DNA of 8,389 bases from Campylobacterales bacterium (lineage in GTDB: Bacteria; Campylobacterota; Campylobacteria; Campylobacterales; Sulfurimonadaceae): NCBI GenBank assembly GCA_016937915.1, contig JAFGVR010000104.1, forward strand, positions 1-8,389, in the 5' to 3' direction. The translations under genes and the position numbers were made by a program. Numbering within the stretch: the first letter of the stretch is position 1; each line of letters starts with the position of its first letter. This document shows positions 1 through 6,458 of this stretch, piece by piece. Under the pieces are notes generated by a model. That model saw nothing but the letters and a program-made list of their open reading frames with translations, did not search any database and was not told the origin of the DNA.

Positions 1-459
1 AGTGTAAAAAAGAAGGTTGAAAATAGAGATTTTGATTTAGAGTTAAATGTTACAAATTCAGAAGAGATTTTGGAAGATTTAAGTGATAGTGTAAATAATG
101 AAAATGATATAAATCAAACAAAAAAAGAGATATATTTGGATGAAAATTTAGTAGATGATGAAAATCTTTCTGTTGTCAAATCTTTAAAAATTATTCCAAG
201 AACAAAGCTCTGGGTTGGTTATATTGATATAGAAACAAATAAGCATTATGAAAAAATTGTTGTTAAAGATATTATAGATTTAGATACAACTAAAGATTGG
301 CTTATACTTTTAGGACACAGTTATGTTGATATTGAGGTAAATGGTGATACAAAAGAGTTTAGTGGAAAAGAGAATTTGAGATTTTTGTATCAAAATTCAG
401 AACTGAAAATTATCACAATTGATCAATTTAAAGCATTAAATAAAGGTAAAAAGTGGTAA
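1..459 (+). CDS. Hypothetical protein, 5'-truncated; C-terminal beta-rich domain
   Basis: The frame is open from base 1 to the TAA at 457-459, giving 152 visible codons, so the true start lies left of the window. The first in-frame start-like codon is a TTG at 70 without a convincing ribosome binding site, and the acidic, Asn/Asp/Glu-rich character is the same on both sides of it, so I treat the gene as partial. Visible residues 1-60 are polar and low in complexity (a likely linker). About residues 60-145 alternate like beta strands, with WVGYIDIETNKHYE, LLGHSYVDIEVNG and a Gly/Asn-rich turn before the end. That layout recalls the C-terminal domain of RodZ-like membrane proteins, but this is only a resemblance. 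In C. jejuni a predicted membrane protein sits at this position (from memory). The gene overlaps the next by 7 bases, so the two are probably co-translated. No function can be assigned. Confidence 0.75.
   Translation, partial: SVKKKVENRDFDLELNVTNSEEILEDLSDSVNNENDINQTKKEIYLDENLVDDENLSVVKSLKIIPRTKLWVGYIDIETNKHYEKIVVKDIIDLDTTKDWLILLGHSYVDIEVNGDTKEFSGKENLRFLYQNSELKIITIDQFKALNKGKKW
443..456 (+). promoter_or_regulatory. Ribosome binding site and GTG start of the secreted protein gene
   Basis: An AAGG core at 443-446 lies six bases before GTG at 453-455, inside the end of the upstream gene. It supports the GTG start, which gives an N-terminus that reads as a complete signal peptide. No ATG nearby does this. 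Confidence 0.6.
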
Positions 460-1274
460 AAATATTTTTTATATTATTTGTCTTATTTGTAAATATATTT
501 GGTGATGATTTATTAAATAATAAAATATCAACTTTTATAGATAGGGATAAATATATAGAAAATAAAGATTTTATAGATATTATTTTTACACCATCAAGTG
601 CGTATTATATAAATGGCAGGATAGATGATGTAAAAGTTATAAAAACATTAAAAGACAATGGTCTTTTAAATCTTTTTTTTGATAAGCCAAAAGAGATCAG
701 TTTACAATTTAAAACCAGTGGTTCTCCGATATTTTTTTTAAAGATTATGGGGGATGCACTTAGATACATGGGATATTATAGATATATTACTACAGAGTCA
801 AATTTAAATGTTTCAGAGTTTACATGGAGTATCTCTTTAACTTCAGAGTATGCAACTGATCCTTTAGTGCTTCAAGATGAACTTTTAAAAAGAGGTTCAA
901 AAATTGTAGATATTACAAGAATCTCTCAAACAGAGTGGGTGTATAGCATCGATATGGATAATGCTCATCTAGATTTAACAAAACTTGAAGTCGGTCAAGG
1001 TGTGGAACTTAAACGCTCTTTATACGCTCACTGGCTTGATGTATCTGATGTTGATAGCTTAAGTATAAAAGGCTCTTTTAGAAATAGCTGGTATCCATAC
1101 ATTACATTCTATGACAGCTCTATGCATCTTTTAAAAGTTATAAAAGATGATACTAAAAAAGTTGGTTTAAACCTTGAGATACCTCCACATACCACATATA
1201 TGAAGATATCTGATCTATACACTTTAAAAAATATCAAAGACCCACTTCAAATAACTCCAAAAAGTTCAAGATAG
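453..1274 (+). CDS. Secreted/periplasmic protein of unknown function
   Basis: This 273-residue protein starts at GTG with an AAGG site six bases upstream. Residues 1-17 form a short signal peptide: one Lys, a hydrophobic core IFFILFVLF, then VNIFG before DD, with likely cleavage after Gly17. The mature part has no further membrane segment and looks like two globular parts. Residues about 20-140 are mixed and aromatic-rich. Residues about 140-265 are beta-rich, with GVELKRSLYAHWLDVSD, YPYITFYDSSMHLLKVI and a Pro-rich end. I see no catalytic motif, lipobox or repeat. It overlaps the upstream partial gene by 7 bases, and the pair precedes an aminotransferase gene. In C. jejuni a periplasmic protein occupies the equivalent place (from memory). 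The two proteins may act together at the envelope, but that is inference from overlap only. Codon use is more AT-rich than in the metabolic genes that follow, notably in the first 400 bases. Confidence 0.82.
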   Translation: MVKIFFILFVLFVNIFGDDLLNNKISTFIDRDKYIENKDFIDIIFTPSSAYYINGRIDDVKVIKTLKDNGLLNLFFDKPKEISLQFKTSGSPIFFLKIMGDALRYMGYYRYITTESNLNVSEFTWSISLTSEYATDPLVLQDELLKRGSKIVDITRISQTEWVYSIDMDNAHLDLTKLEVGQGVELKRSLYAHWLDVSDVDSLSIKGSFRNSWYPYITFYDSSMHLLKVIKDDTKKVGLNLEIPPHTTYMKISDLYTLKNIKDPLQITPKSSR

Positions 1275-1290
1275 ATAAATTTTATTTTGA

Positions 1291-1296
1291 TAGAAT
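1291..1296 (+). promoter_or_regulatory. Possible -10 element for the aminotransferase gene
   Basis: TAGAAT at 1291-1296, preceded by TTTTGA, matches five of six positions of the TATAAT consensus. Campylobacterota promoters often lack a clear -35, and none is seen here. Transcription would begin near 1303, giving a leader of about 50 bases that contains the inverted repeat at 1323-1342. Confidence 0.35.
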
Positions 1297-1322
1297 TCGA
1301 AAAATATTTTAATTAATGTATC

Positions 1323-1342
1323 ACAGTGTAAATTTCCACTGT
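1323..1342 (+). promoter_or_regulatory. Inverted repeat (6 bp arms, 8-base spacer) before the aminotransferase RBS
   Basis: The arms ACAGTG (1323-1328) and CACTGT (1337-1342) are perfect reverse complements separated by TAAATTTC. The right arm ends directly before the AAAGGA ribosome binding site (1343-1348). It could be a dimeric repressor operator or a small leader hairpin next to the ribosome site. It is too weak and too poor in T's to be a terminator for the upstream gene. Confidence 0.4.
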
Positions 1343-1353
1343 AAAGGAACCTC

Positions 1354-2571
1354 ATGTTTGATGAAATAAAATTTAATAGAGTTGAGAGACTTCCAAAGTA
1401 TGTATTTGCTGAAGTCAATGAGATTAAGATGGCTGAGCGTAGAGCTGGTAAAGATGTTATCGACTTCTCTATGGGTAACCCTGATGGTGACACCCCTGAG
1501 CATATTCGCGAGAAACTTATTGAATCAGCCCAAAAAACAAAAACACATGGTTACTCAACTTCAAAAGGGATTCCTAAACTTTTGATGGCAATATCTGATT
1601 GGTATAAAAGAAGATATGGATGTGATCTTGATCCTATGACTGAGTGTGTAGCTACAATGGGTTCTAAAGAGGGTTACGCACACTTAGCGTACGCTATTAC
1701 AAATCCTGGTGATGTAGCAGTAGTTCCAGATCCAACATATCCTATCCATGAGTACGCATTTATCCTAGCTGGTGGTAATGTTGTAAAGTTTGGTATAGAG
1801 TTTGATGAGGATTATAGAGTAAAAGAGGATAAGTTCTTTGAAGATCTTGACCGTGTTTTTAAAGAGTGTTCACCTAAACCAAAGTATGTATTGGTAAACT
1901 TTCCACATAACCCATCAACTGCAACAGTTACACAAGATTTTTATGTTCGTCTTGTAGCTATGGCAAAAGAGAAGAGATTTTATGTTATAAGTGACATCGC
2001 TTATGGTGATATAACTTTTGATGGTTATGTTACACCATCAATTATGAGTGTAGATGGTGCTAAGGATGTAGCGGTTGAGTCTTTTACACTTAGTAAATCG
2101 TATAACATGGCTGGATGGCGTGTAGGTTTCTTTGTTGGTAATAAAAGATTAATTGGAGCGCTTCAAAAGATAAAATCATGGCTTGATTATGGTATGTTTA
2201 CACCTATACAAGTAGCTGCAACTATCGCTTTAAATGGTGATCAGCAGTGTGTAAAAGATATAGTAGATAAATATGACCATAGACAAGAGGTTTTATTAGA
2301 AGCTTTTGATAGAGCTGGATGGAAGATAAGAAAAAATCACGCATCTATGTTTGTGTGGGCAAAACTACCTGAGTGTGCAGCTCATCTTGGAAGTTTAGAA
2401 TTTTCAAAAAGACTTCTAATAGAAGCTGGTGTAGCGGTAGCTCCAGGGATCGGTTTTGGTGAGTATGGTGAGGGTTATGTTCGCATCGCACTTATAGAAA
2501 ACGACAACCGCATCCGCCAAGCTGCAAAAAACATCAAGACATTTTTAAAGCAGTTTGAAGAAAAAAATTAA
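1354..2571 (+). CDS. PLP-dependent class I/II aminotransferase, AlaC/DapL-like
   Basis: This is a complete 405-residue cytoplasmic aminotransferase of fold type I, the normal length for the family. ATG at 1354 follows AAAGGA by five bases. Visible landmarks are an N-terminal substrate-side segment (DFSMGNPDGDTP, residues 37-48), the cofactor-phosphate region (MGSKEGYAHL, 102-111), NFPHNPS (182-188) with the pyridoxal-stacking and binding Asn186, SDIAY (213-217) with Asp214 and Tyr217, the Schiff-base lysine Lys248 in LSKSYNMAGWRVG, Arg256, and the carboxylate-binding Arg377 in GYVRIAL. The SKSYNMAGWRVG motif fits the subgroup holding E. coli AlaC (glutamate-pyruvate aminotransferase) and is also near LL-diaminopimelate aminotransferase (DapL), so automatic annotation may use either name. 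Substrate (alanine, aspartate or diaminopimelate pathway) cannot be fixed from sequence. It lies 39 bases upstream of hom, probably in one transcript, which suggests a role in the alanine/aspartate-family amino-acid network. Confidence 0.93.
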   Translation: MFDEIKFNRVERLPKYVFAEVNEIKMAERRAGKDVIDFSMGNPDGDTPEHIREKLIESAQKTKTHGYSTSKGIPKLLMAISDWYKRRYGCDLDPMTECVATMGSKEGYAHLAYAITNPGDVAVVPDPTYPIHEYAFILAGGNVVKFGIEFDEDYRVKEDKFFEDLDRVFKECSPKPKYVLVNFPHNPSTATVTQDFYVRLVAMAKEKRFYVISDIAYGDITFDGYVTPSIMSVDGAKDVAVESFTLSKSYNMAGWRVGFFVGNKRLIGALQKIKSWLDYGMFTPIQVAATIALNGDQQCVKDIVDKYDHRQEVLLEAFDRAGWKIRKNHASMFVWAKLPECAAHLGSLEFSKRLLIEAGVAVAPGIGFGEYGEGYVRIALIENDNRIRQAAKNIKTFLKQFEEKN

Positions 2572-2610
2572 TCACACTATTATGAGAAAATAAATTTAAG
2601 GAATATATGT

Positions 2611-3870
2611 ATGTTAAAAGTAGGGATTTTAGGCGTTGGAACTGTAGGAACGAGTGTAGCTCAAATATTAAAAGACAATGCTGATGTAATCTCTGCAAGA
2701 GCAGGTTGTGAGATAGTTGTAAAGAGTGGTGTTGTTAAAAATCTAGCAAAAGATAGAGGTCTTGATATCATCATAACAGATAATGTAGATGATGTTTTAA
2801 ATGACCCTGAGATAGACGTAGTAGTTGAGCTTATGGGCGGAGTTGATGAGGCTTATGCTGCTGTTAAAAAAGCACTACAAAATGGCAAAGATGTTGTAAC
2901 TGCAAACAAAGCACTTTTAGCATACCACAGATACGAACTTCAAGATTTGGCAAAAGATCAAGCATTTGAGTATGAAGCTGCAGTTGCTGGGGGAATCCCA
3001 ATCATAAACGCACTTCGTGATGGACTTACAGCTAACCATATAGAGTCTATTATGGGGATATTAAACGGTACTTGTAACTATATGATGACAAAGATGGCTA
3101 ATGAGGGTGTAGCTTATGATGCTGTTTTAAAAGAGGCACAAGAACTTGGTTACGCTGAGGCTGATCCAACTTTTGATGTGGGTGGTTTTGATGCTGCTCA
3201 CAAACTTCTTATCCTTGCATCTATTGCGTATGGTATAGATGCGAAACCTGAAGATATACTCATAGAGGGGATAGATAAAGTATCTAGCGAAGATGTTGCA
3301 TTTGCAAAAGAGTTTGGTTACGCTATCAAACTTCTAGGGATTGCAAAAAAAGATGGTAGTGAGGTTGAGCTTCGTGTCCACGCTGCACTTATCTCAAAAG
3401 ATGAGATGATAGCAAAGATAGATGGTGTTATGAATGGTGTGAGTGTAGTTGGTGACAAAGTTGGTGAGACGCTGTACTACGGACCTGGTGCTGGAGGAGA
3501 TGCAACTGCTAGTGCAGTTATAGCAAATATAGTTGACATAGCAAGAGCTGGAAAAAGATCACCGATGCTAGGGTTTGATAAACCTATGGAGGGTAAACTA
3601 ACTCTAAAATCAACTGATAAGATAGAATCAAAATACTACCTTCGCATCAATGTTTCAGACAAAACAGGTGTACTTGCTCGCATCACTAAACTATTTGAGA
3701 ATAATAACATCTCAATTCAAACTATAGTTCAAAAATCAACATCTAAAACAGATGCAAATCTGCTTATCTCTACACATACTGCTATGGAGAAAGATATACA
3801 AAATCTTATCAAAGAGATAGAAGCTTTAGATTTTGTAAACAAAACTCCAGTTATGATAAGAATCGTATAA
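2611..3870 (+). CDS. hom: Homoserine dehydrogenase with C-terminal ACT domain
   Basis: It catalyses NAD(P)H-dependent reduction of aspartate-4-semialdehyde to homoserine, the branch point to threonine and methionine. The protein has 419 residues, typical of monofunctional Hom. Residues 1-130 are a Rossmann domain with GVGTVG at 8-13 and the conserved TANKALLA at 97-104 (Lys100). Residues about 131-310 are the substrate/dimerisation domain, with GGIPIINALRDGL, NGTCNYMMT (152-160) and the family signature EAQELGYAEADPT leading to GGFDAAHKL. There Asp194 and Lys198 fit the D-x3-K catalytic pair. Residues about 341-419 are an ACT domain (YYLRINVSDKTGVLARIT), which in this family gives threonine feedback control. 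ATG at 2611 has AAGGA at 2598-2602. The 39-base gap after the aminotransferase suggests co-transcription, though a TATTAT at 2578-2583 could provide an extra internal start. No aspartate kinase is fused to it. All key residues are present. Confidence 0.97.
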   Translation: MLKVGILGVGTVGTSVAQILKDNADVISARAGCEIVVKSGVVKNLAKDRGLDIIITDNVDDVLNDPEIDVVVELMGGVDEAYAAVKKALQNGKDVVTANKALLAYHRYELQDLAKDQAFEYEAAVAGGIPIINALRDGLTANHIESIMGILNGTCNYMMTKMANEGVAYDAVLKEAQELGYAEADPTFDVGGFDAAHKLLILASIAYGIDAKPEDILIEGIDKVSSEDVAFAKEFGYAIKLLGIAKKDGSEVELRVHAALISKDEMIAKIDGVMNGVSVVGDKVGETLYYGPGAGGDATASAVIANIVDIARAGKRSPMLGFDKPMEGKLTLKSTDKIESKYYLRINVSDKTGVLARITKLFENNNISIQTIVQKSTSKTDANLLISTHTAMEKDIQNLIKEIEALDFVNKTPVMIRIV

Positions 3871-3893
3871 GAATTTTTTATTCTTATATGATT
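3861..3893 (+). terminator. Long AT-rich hairpin at the end of hom, probable terminator
   Basis: Bases 3861-3874 pair with 3880-3893 over 14 positions (one G-T wobble) around a five-T loop. The stem includes the hom stop codon. The downstream sequence ATTAATTATCC then reaches a run of eight T's at 3905-3912, about 11 bases past the stem, so it is not a textbook terminator. It still marks the only strong hairpin between hom and the next gene. The stem is symmetrical enough to act on both strands. Confidence 0.5.
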
Positions 3894-3946
3894 ATTAATT
3901 ATCCTTTTTTTTGACTAACTTTTAAATTCTTTAAAAGATAACACAG

Positions 3947-3952
3947 TAAAAT
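3947..3952 (+). promoter_or_regulatory. Possible -10 element for the formate dehydrogenase gene
   Basis: TAAAAT at 3947-3952, preceded by CACAG, fits the Campylobacterota -10 pattern. Transcription would start near 3959, about 20 bases before the ATG. T-rich DNA lies upstream. A TTGACT at 3911-3916 is 30 bases away and too far to act as its -35. Confidence 0.4.
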
Positions 3953-3977
3953 CATCTAACTTATTTTTGGAAATCGT

Positions 3978-6047
3978 ATGGAAAACTTAGAAACAATAGA
4001 CAGTGTTTGTACATATTGTGGTGTTGGTTGTGATATAGCTGCCAATGTTGATGTAAAAGAGAACAAGATAAAAAATATCTTTGCTCACCCAGATGGTGTA
4101 GTTTCTCAAGGTAACCTTTGTATAAAAGGTAAATACGGATACGATTTTGTATCATCCCCTGATAGACTTAAAACCCCAAGAATCAAAAAATCATTTTTAG
4201 ATAAAAATCCACAAATAAAAGAGCTTATAAAAGATAAGCTTGTAGAGTTTGATGATGTTTGGTATGAGTGTGATATAGACTCTGCTACAACTGCTGCTGC
4301 GTTTAAGATAAAAGATGTTCAAGAGAGATATGGTAGAAAATCTATCTGCTCGATCGGTGGCGCTAGAACTTCATGTGAGAGTTCATATCTTTTTCAAAAG
4401 TTTACACGTCATACTCTAAACTCTCCACATGTTGATAATTGCGCTAGGATATGTCATTCACCAAGTCTTAGTGGTATGAAAAAAACGATAGGTGAGGGTG
4501 CAGCTACAAATCCTTACAACGATATCTATAACACAGAGTTTATGATAGTGATAGGCTCAAACACAACAGAAGCCCACCCAATCATAGCAAATCGCCTTAT
4601 AGATGTTAGTCGTGAACATGACAATCTAGCTGTTTTTGATGTTCGTGAGATAAAGATGCACCGCTTTGCAAAGTACAAAGCTATCATCCCACACGAAGCA
4701 AATCTTCTTGTTTTAAATATGCTTGCTTATGTTATTATAGATGAAGAACTTTATGATGAGCATTTTATAGAAGACAGAACTGCTGGATTTGCAGAGTTTA
4801 AACAAAGTATATTAAACGACCCTTATGCAAATCCTGATTATTTTAACTCTATAGAGGGTTATGAGTATCTATCAAAGATGATAAGAAAAGTGGCTCGTGA
4901 GTACGCACTCAAAAAGTCTATGATATTTTGGGGGCTTGGGATCACTGAGCATCTTGATGGCTCAAAAGCTGTTATGGCGATAGTACATTTAGCTCTTATG
5001 ACTGGAAATATAGGAAAAAGTGGAGCAGGACTAATGCCTCTTCGTGGTCAGAACAATGTCCAAGGTACATGTGATATGGGGATGCTTCCATACTTTGCAC
5101 CTGATTATCAAGAGCCAAAAGAGATAGGGCTTATGACTCCTCAGCTTGTTGATGAGATGATTGAGGGGAGAGTAAAAGCTGTTTTAAATATCGGGGAAGA
5201 TTTAACACATGTTCACCCAAATATAAATAAAGTTGATAAAGCGATAGTAAACCTAGAGTTTATCATGGTTCAAGAGCTTTTTATGACTGATGTAGCACAA
5301 AAAGCGGACATAGTTATAGGGGTAAAATCAGCTTATGAAAAAACAGGTGTATATGTAAATGCTATGAGAAGACTGCATCTTTCTCAACCACTTGTAAAAT
5401 CAGATTTACCAGATGATTGGGAAGTGCTTCAGATGCTAGACAACAAGCTTGGTGGAAGTTATGATTACAAATCAAGCAAAGATGTTTGGAGTGAGGTTCA
5501 AAGAGTAGCTTATAGAAGATTTAGCGGAGCTGACTATCACAGACTTGAAAAACATTGCAAGCGTGGACTTCAGTGGCCAGTTCACACAGAAGATACCCCT
5601 ATACTGCATCAGTTAGATTTTAGAACAGATGATGGTTTGGGGCATTTTTCCTATAACCAATATCAACTTAGAGGGATGATAGAGGAGATAGTTTCTAAAA
5701 ACTTAACAGGGTATCACCTAACAACTGGTAGGACTTTAGCTCACTATAACAACGCAGCTCAAACAAAACAGAGTGAGAGATTAAACAAACGATATGATGA
5801 AGATATTTTACTTGTTTGTGAAGATGATGCGGCTGATTTTACAAGTGAGAGAGTTATTTTAAAAACAGAGTATGGAGAGACTTCTCCACTTACTATAAAG
5901 TTTACAGAAAAAGTTAAACCAAAAACTTTGTTTTGTACATTTCACCATGCATCTTCAAAGATAAACGCTTTATTTGGCGATAAGTGTGATGACATTATCA
6001 TGACTGCTGCTTTTAAGTCTATAAAAGTGGAAGTGATAAACTGCTAA
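3978..6047 (+). CDS. Formate dehydrogenase catalytic subunit, molybdopterin/4Fe-4S, Cys type
   Basis: This 689-residue protein belongs to the DMSO-reductase molybdopterin family and is close in length and layout to E. coli FdhF (715). Residues 11-48 hold the 4Fe-4S ligands Cys11, Cys14, Cys18 and Cys48 (C-x2-C-x3-C-x29-C), followed by Lys50 in CIKGKYGYDF, the electron-relay lysine of this family. Cys159 and His160 in ARICHSPSLSG match the Mo-ligand (Sec in FdhF) and neighbouring His. Arg356 in PLRGQNNVQGTCDMG matches the formate-contacting Arg. Together these favour formate oxidation or CO2 reduction over nitrate reduction. The cofactor-binding C-terminal domain follows from about 575 (LTTGRTLAHYNN) to the CTFHHASSKIN segment near 653-663. 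Cys159 is encoded by TGT, so no selenocysteine is needed. There is no Tat signal and no extra N-terminal Fe-S or NAD domain, so it is cytoplasmic and needs a separate electron partner, none of which is seen here. The ribosome site is weak (TGGAAA). It is followed one base later by yraN. Confidence 0.9.
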   Translation: MENLETIDSVCTYCGVGCDIAANVDVKENKIKNIFAHPDGVVSQGNLCIKGKYGYDFVSSPDRLKTPRIKKSFLDKNPQIKELIKDKLVEFDDVWYECDIDSATTAAAFKIKDVQERYGRKSICSIGGARTSCESSYLFQKFTRHTLNSPHVDNCARICHSPSLSGMKKTIGEGAATNPYNDIYNTEFMIVIGSNTTEAHPIIANRLIDVSREHDNLAVFDVREIKMHRFAKYKAIIPHEANLLVLNMLAYVIIDEELYDEHFIEDRTAGFAEFKQSILNDPYANPDYFNSIEGYEYLSKMIRKVAREYALKKSMIFWGLGITEHLDGSKAVMAIVHLALMTGNIGKSGAGLMPLRGQNNVQGTCDMGMLPYFAPDYQEPKEIGLMTPQLVDEMIEGRVKAVLNIGEDLTHVHPNINKVDKAIVNLEFIMVQELFMTDVAQKADIVIGVKSAYEKTGVYVNAMRRLHLSQPLVKSDLPDDWEVLQMLDNKLGGSYDYKSSKDVWSEVQRVAYRRFSGADYHRLEKHCKRGLQWPVHTEDTPILHQLDFRTDDGLGHFSYNQYQLRGMIEEIVSKNLTGYHLTTGRTLAHYNNAAQTKQSERLNKRYDEDILLVCEDDAADFTSERVILKTEYGETSPLTIKFTEKVKPKTLFCTFHHASSKINALFGDKCDDIIMTAAFKSIKVEVINC

Positions 6048-6048
6048 A

Positions 6049-6378
6049 ATGAGCCGCGCAAAAGGTAATCTAGCTGAAGATAAAGCGTGTGAATACCTTT
6101 TGCAAAATGGCTTTTATATAATAGAGAGAAACTTTTACAGCCGTTTTGGTGAGATAGATATCATCGCTTTAAAAGATGATGTACTTCATTTTATAGAGGT
6201 TAAAAGTGGTGATGATTATGAAAAAGCTATCCAAAATATAACCCGCTCAAAACTCTCAAAAATCATAAAAACTTCAGATATCTATATTAAAAAAAATAGT
6301 ACAACTTCAGATTATCAATATGATGCTTTGATTTATGTTCTTGGTAACATATATTGTATAGAGAATATAACTATTTAA
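6049..6378 (+). CDS. yraN: UPF0102 (YraN) family protein, PD-(D/E)xK nuclease-like fold
   Basis: This 109-residue protein is normal in length for UPF0102. The family marks are all present: KGNLAEDKACEYL at 5-17 with Glu10, ERNFYSRFGEIDIIA at 26-40 with Glu35 and Asp37, and HFIEVKSG at 47-54 with Glu50 and Lys52. Asp37 with Glu50-x-Lys52 makes the PD-(D/E)xK-like active-site set shared with archaeal Holliday junction resolvases. The biochemical role of the family is not settled, so nuclease activity is inference. The ATG at 6049 comes one base after the formate dehydrogenase stop, and no ribosome site is well placed (GGAAG at 6029-6033 is about 15 bases away), so translation is probably coupled to the upstream gene. 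In C. jejuni the UPF0102 gene directly follows hom (from memory), so the formate dehydrogenase gene seems to separate an older pair rather than define a shared function. Confidence 0.92.
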   Translation: MSRAKGNLAEDKACEYLLQNGFYIIERNFYSRFGEIDIIALKDDVLHFIEVKSGDDYEKAIQNITRSKLSKIIKTSDIYIKKNSTTSDYQYDALIYVLGNIYCIENITI

Positions 6379-6413
6379 TGTTTGATTTCAATATTTTGTA
6401 ATGAAATGTTAAG

Positions 6414-6419
6414 TAAAAT
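6414..6419 (+). promoter_or_regulatory. Possible -10 element for the diguanylate cyclase gene
   Basis: TAAAAT at 6414-6419, preceded by AAG, is the best -10 candidate in the 77-base gap after yraN. The region is very AT-rich and includes a 10-base palindrome (6420-6429). No -35 is clear. A start near 6426 would leave a leader of about 30 bases. Confidence 0.35.
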
Positions 6420-6444
6420 TAAAATTTTATTTAAAGAAAATATT

Positions 6445-6458
6445 AAGGAAAAGTTTTG
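6445..6458 (+). promoter_or_regulatory. Ribosome binding site deciding a TTG start
   Basis: AAGGAA at 6445-6450 lies five bases before TTG at 6456-6458. The next in-frame ATG is at 6480, 29 bases from this site and with no site of its own. The TTG start is therefore preferred, and it adds a basic tail (KSRKK) before the first membrane helix. Confidence 0.65.

Noticed and set aside
70..459. TTG at 70 as the true start of the first gene
   Set aside because: The frame is open to base 1 with the same composition, and no good ribosome site precedes the TTG, so a truncated gene is more likely.
1266..1503. Two - strand open frames (75 and 60 residues) opposite the start of the aminotransferase gene
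   Set aside because: They lie over the promoter and first codons of a clearly real + strand gene, have no ribosome site, and their translations look like shadow sequence.
1382..1585. A + strand 67-residue frame inside the aminotransferase gene
   Set aside because: It is an alternate frame of a conserved gene, with no ribosome site and no recognisable features.
3911..3939. TTGACT as a -35 box for the formate dehydrogenase promoter
   Set aside because: At the right 17-base distance the sequence is AAAGAT, a poor -10, and the better TAAAAT lies 30 bases away.
3961..4155. A - strand 64-residue frame opposite the formate dehydrogenase N-terminus
   Set aside because: It is antisense to the conserved Fe-S binding region, with composition typical of a shadow frame and no start signal.
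3978..6047. Assimilatory or periplasmic nitrate reductase as the identity of the molybdoenzyme
   Set aside because: The CHSPSLSG and PLRGQNNVQG motifs are the formate dehydrogenase pattern, and no Tat signal is present for a periplasmic enzyme.
6420..6429. TAAAATTTTA palindrome before the cyclase gene as an operator
   Set aside because: Short AT-only palindromes are expected by chance in such AT-rich DNA.
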